From contig JBBDKV010000009.1 in assembly GCA_040879165.1 (NCBI GenBank), forward strand, positions 1 to 6,460: DNA of 6,460 nt, in the 5' to 3' direction. The notes below the pieces were generated by a model. That model was not told the DNA's origin. It saw only the letters and a program-made list of their open reading frames with translations, and did no database searches. The position numbers were made by a program, and so were the translations under genes. The DNA is from JBBDKV01 sp040879165 (GTDB lineage: Bacteria > Patescibacteriota > Microgenomatia > UBA1400 > PJMF01). Position 1 is the stretch's first letter. Every line of letters begins with the position of its first letter. Positions 4,369 through 6,460 of this stretch are shown one piece after another.

Positions 4369-5943
4369 CTATTTAACTAGATGAGTTATATTCCAGAGTT
4401 GCAAGCAAGGAGCATTATCTGGACGACAATATTCGGCAATCAAGTACTGATCTTCAATCACAAATTTTAGTCGATGACTGTTTACCACCAACCAAAACTG
4501 ATCGTATGACGCGTGTTCCTTTTTGACCAAATCAGGGATTGCTTGCACAGGCTGCCCAATGCCCTCAATTTTATAATAGTCAGCCTTATCCGCATGTGCG
4601 TAGACCATGAGAGCGTCAGGGAGAGTGCCAAAATAACCCTCAGTGGCTACATACACAGTATTGTTGACACTAGCCTCATCACGCACTCTGGCAAATACTT
4701 CCAAAATACCATGACCTGATGACCACTCCTTTAAGTACTGTACATCGTCACTGTGTGGAAACGGCACATCATTTGGGCTAGTGTACTGAATAATCATAAA
4801 CAAGCCTCCAGAAATGACAACCTGCACAAACGCCAAAGCAGCAACACTTCTCCACAGCCAATGAGGTCTGCTTGATAGTAATCGGGAAAAACTCAGTCCT
4901 GCTGCTACAGTAAAAAATATGGCTGAAGGTAGTAAGTACCGCAAATAAACAACCTCCCCTAAAATGAAGATTGGCAAAACAAAAACTACTCCAGCCAAAA
5001 ATAAACCAAGTACGCTGCGTCTCTTCCCTGGTAAAAATACAGCAAAAAAGATAGCCACAAATACGCCAATAGGCACATAGCTGGTCAGCTCTATTGATCG
5101 CCTAACGGCCGTAGGAAGGGTTACACGCCACTCTCCTTGCAACACTTCTATCGGTGAATACAAGAAATCTCCTCCCCTGCTAAACAACTGAGGAAAGGCT
5201 GGATGCAACGCGAGTAATCCAAAAAGCATCACTCCAACACCAATTGAACAGATCAAGAGGGTCCAACTGAGTATGAGCGCTCGCCAGCGTTTTGTAAGAA
5301 AAAATTGCAATACAAACACACTCGGAAAAATAAGCACTGCTGGTAATTTTGTATAGAGAGCCGCTGCAGCGACAACCCCAGTTCCCACAACCACAAGCGT
5401 GTTTGAGCCATCGGCAAAAAATCGTCTTAGTTGTGCAACACTGCTTGTTTTAGCCGTTGCAATTGTATTTACTACCTGGCTCAATCTAATTGAACCAAGA
5501 ATCATCAAACTCCCAAATACGCTCAACCAGGCGTCCATAATGGCCATACGCTGGTGAAAAAACCAAAACGGCAATACTAGACCTAGCAACCCTGAAATAA
5601 GTGCTGCCTTACGATCTCCACCTATTGCCAAAGTAATTCTAATCAATAACCAAGCTTGGAACACTCCAGCAACAACGCTCACAAATCGACTTGCCCACAA
5701 TGGATCAGAAATAAAATGCAGAGCCGGTAGTAACATCCAAATAAAAAATGGCGTTTTTCCATCATTCAAAGCAAAAAAGGCATATCTAGCTGGCTCATCC
5801 AGTATTAGTTGTGCCCAACGAATGTAAATAGATTCATCAGCAAAAATTGGCAAAGCTGTCAGAGCAATCAGCCGAGTTAACAATACCAACAACAGCAATA
5901 CTCCAAGTATCAGAGTCCAATGACGGGATAAAAGAGATTTCAC
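4369..5943 (-). CDS. GT-C membrane glycosyltransferase, PMT/ArnT-like (GT39/GT83 type)
   Basis: Integral membrane enzyme expected to move a sugar from a polyprenyl-phosphate donor to an envelope acceptor (glycan, lipid or protein) on the outer face of the membrane. It has an N-terminal helix (10-31) and then the first outer loop with the PMT-family acidic pair Asp36-Glu37 in PIFADESIYIRWAQ. The second family motif is NDGKTPFFIW (60-69). Roughly ten further hydrophobic helices run to about residue 395. A soluble extracytoplasmic tail (about 400-524) contains W-SSGHGI and TEGYFGTLP, forms I associate with Patescibacteria homologues. At 524 residues it has normal length. The start is GTG, overlapping the upstream stop as GTGA, with a good AAAGGA upstream; translation is probably coupled. 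Donor and acceptor cannot be read from the sequence. Confidence 0.88.
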   Translation of the reverse strand: MKSLLSRHWTLILGVLLLLVLLTRLIALTALPIFADESIYIRWAQLILDEPARYAFFALNDGKTPFFIWMLLPALHFISDPLWASRFVSVVAGVFQAWLLIRITLAIGGDRKAALISGLLGLVLPFWFFHQRMAIMDAWLSVFGSLMILGSIRLSQVVNTIATAKTSSVAQLRRFFADGSNTLVVVGTGVVAAAALYTKLPAVLIFPSVFVLQFFLTKRWRALILSWTLLICSIGVGVMLFGLLALHPAFPQLFSRGGDFLYSPIEVLQGEWRVTLPTAVRRSIELTSYVPIGVFVAIFFAVFLPGKRRSVLGLFLAGVVFVLPIFILGEVVYLRYLLPSAIFFTVAAGLSFSRLLSSRPHWLWRSVAALAFVQVVISGGLFMIIQYTSPNDVPFPHSDDVQYLKEWSSGHGILEVFARVRDEASVNNTVYVATEGYFGTLPDALMVYAHADKADYYKIEGIGQPVQAIPDLVKKEHASYDQFWLVVNSHRLKFVIEDQYLIAEYCRPDNAPCLQLWNITHLVK

Positions 5944-6460
5944 TCTTTCCTTTCACCCTGTAGCCAGACTAAAAGACGTGACTGGCGCATCCTCTGTAAA
6001 GATTTGCTCATGCCCCAAAGCAAGAACAGTCCTGGCAATACCCAAGTCATTAATTGCTGGTACAAAAAAACTTGATCGCTGTATCCCCCATAATACATCC
6101 AAGGAAGATACCGCAGTAGCGAACTAAAACTAAAAACTAACAGCACCTTCGTCCAGAGTGTCATTTTCATAAACGGCAGCCAAATAAGTGACCATGTCAA
6201 ATACCAAGGGTGAAATAACTGAGATCGTGCTGTCAGCAACGGAATAAACGCTAAAATTGACGCGGAAAAAGGAATCCAGACAACCAGCCGTTGCAACCAA
6301 TTAATAATTCGCTCAGACAAACGGGAACCAGCCGATCGCAAACGGGCAAACGGCACCAGTGCCAACCGCGAACCGATAAAACCATACAACAGACGTTGCT
6401 GTATGATGATGCCAATCAAAATAGGTAGCCAAACCAACGTCGCAAATTTAATTGACACCG
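5940..6460 (-). CDS. Probable GT-C membrane mannosyl/hexosyltransferase, C-terminal part (5' partial)
   Basis: At least 172 residues, strongly hydrophobic, with about four to five membrane helices. The key mark is LFHPWYLTWSLIWLPF: an H-x-WY-x-x-W motif at a membrane edge is typical of polyprenyl-phosphate-dependent mannosyltransferases of the GT87/DUF2029 type and relatives. It is followed by two more helices and a basic tail (RMRQSRLLVWLQGERKE), which should face the cytoplasm. A GTG occurs at 6458-6456, but it is two bases from the window edge and no ribosome-binding site can be judged. The fragment also lacks the N-terminal catalytic loop of GT-C enzymes, so the gene almost certainly begins outside the window. 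Its TGA overlaps the GTG of the next glycosyltransferase by four bases, indicating one operon and probably one envelope-glycan pathway. Family assignment is moderate; membrane location is secure. Confidence 0.7.
   Translation of the reverse strand, partial: VSIKFATLVWLPILIGIIIQQRLLYGFIGSRLALVPFARLRSAGSRLSERIINWLQRLVVWIPFSASILAFIPLLTARSQLFHPWYLTWSLIWLPFMKMTLWTKVLLVFSFSSLLRYLPWMYYGGYSDQVFLYQQLMTWVLPGLFLLWGMSKSLQRMRQSRLLVWLQGERKE
5948..5953 (-). promoter_or_regulatory. Ribosome-binding site for the GTG start of the GT-C glycosyltransferase
   Basis: AAAGGA on the minus strand, 4 bases before the GTG codon at 5943-5941, supports this non-ATG start. It lies inside the end of the upstream gene, consistent with coupled translation across the GTGA overlap. 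Confidence 0.7.

Overview
The window looks like chromosomal DNA from a bacterium with a small, compact genome, most likely a member of the Patescibacteria (Candidate Phyla Radiation). This placement is inference. It rests on the extracytoplasmic tail of the GT-C glycosyltransferase (W-SSGHGI and TEGYFGTLP patterns, which I associate with these lineages), tight gene packing, weak or absent Shine-Dalgarno sites on some genes, moderate GC (about 40-45% by eye), and a tRNA gene without an encoded CCA. TGA works as a normal stop, so this is not one of the CPR groups that read UGA as glycine.

Left part (1-2627, + strand): the C-terminal part of an alpha-glucan (glycogen/starch) phosphorylase enters from outside the window. 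It is followed 11 bases later by a Kef/YbaL-type cation:proton antiporter with a C-terminal Rossmann (TrkA-N/RCK) domain. The spacing suggests one transcript joining glucan breakdown and ion/pH homeostasis.

Middle (2628-2904, no protein gene): a tRNA-Gln(CTG) lies on the minus strand. Its last ~17 bases plus 3 flanking bases are repeated exactly 74 bp further downstream (in tRNA orientation), and two palindromes lie between the copies. This is the least ordinary structure in the window. It could be a trace of tRNA-targeted integration, a small tRNA-derived dispersed repeat, or an unusual 3' processing/decoy region. A plausible extended -10 promoter for the tRNA lies upstream of it.

Right of centre (2905-4295): an OmpR/PhoB-type response regulator on + and a small soluble histidine kinase on - face each other tail to tail. 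Their TAG stops share one CTAG, next to a 9-bp inverted repeat that could end both transcripts. The kinase has no sensor or membrane segment, and its H-box lacks the usual acidic residue after the histidine. Its likely promoter has an extended -10 and overlaps a tandem repeat with 10-11 bp period, a spacing expected for a PhoB-type regulator site.

Right part (4369-6460, - strand): two multi-spanning GT-C glycosyltransferases overlap by GTGA, and the upstream one is cut by the window edge. They probably transfer sugars from polyprenyl-phosphate donors on the outer face of the membrane for cell-envelope polymers or glycoproteins. I found no clearly new multi-gene system. The best leads are the tRNA 3'-end duplication and the reduced two-component pair.
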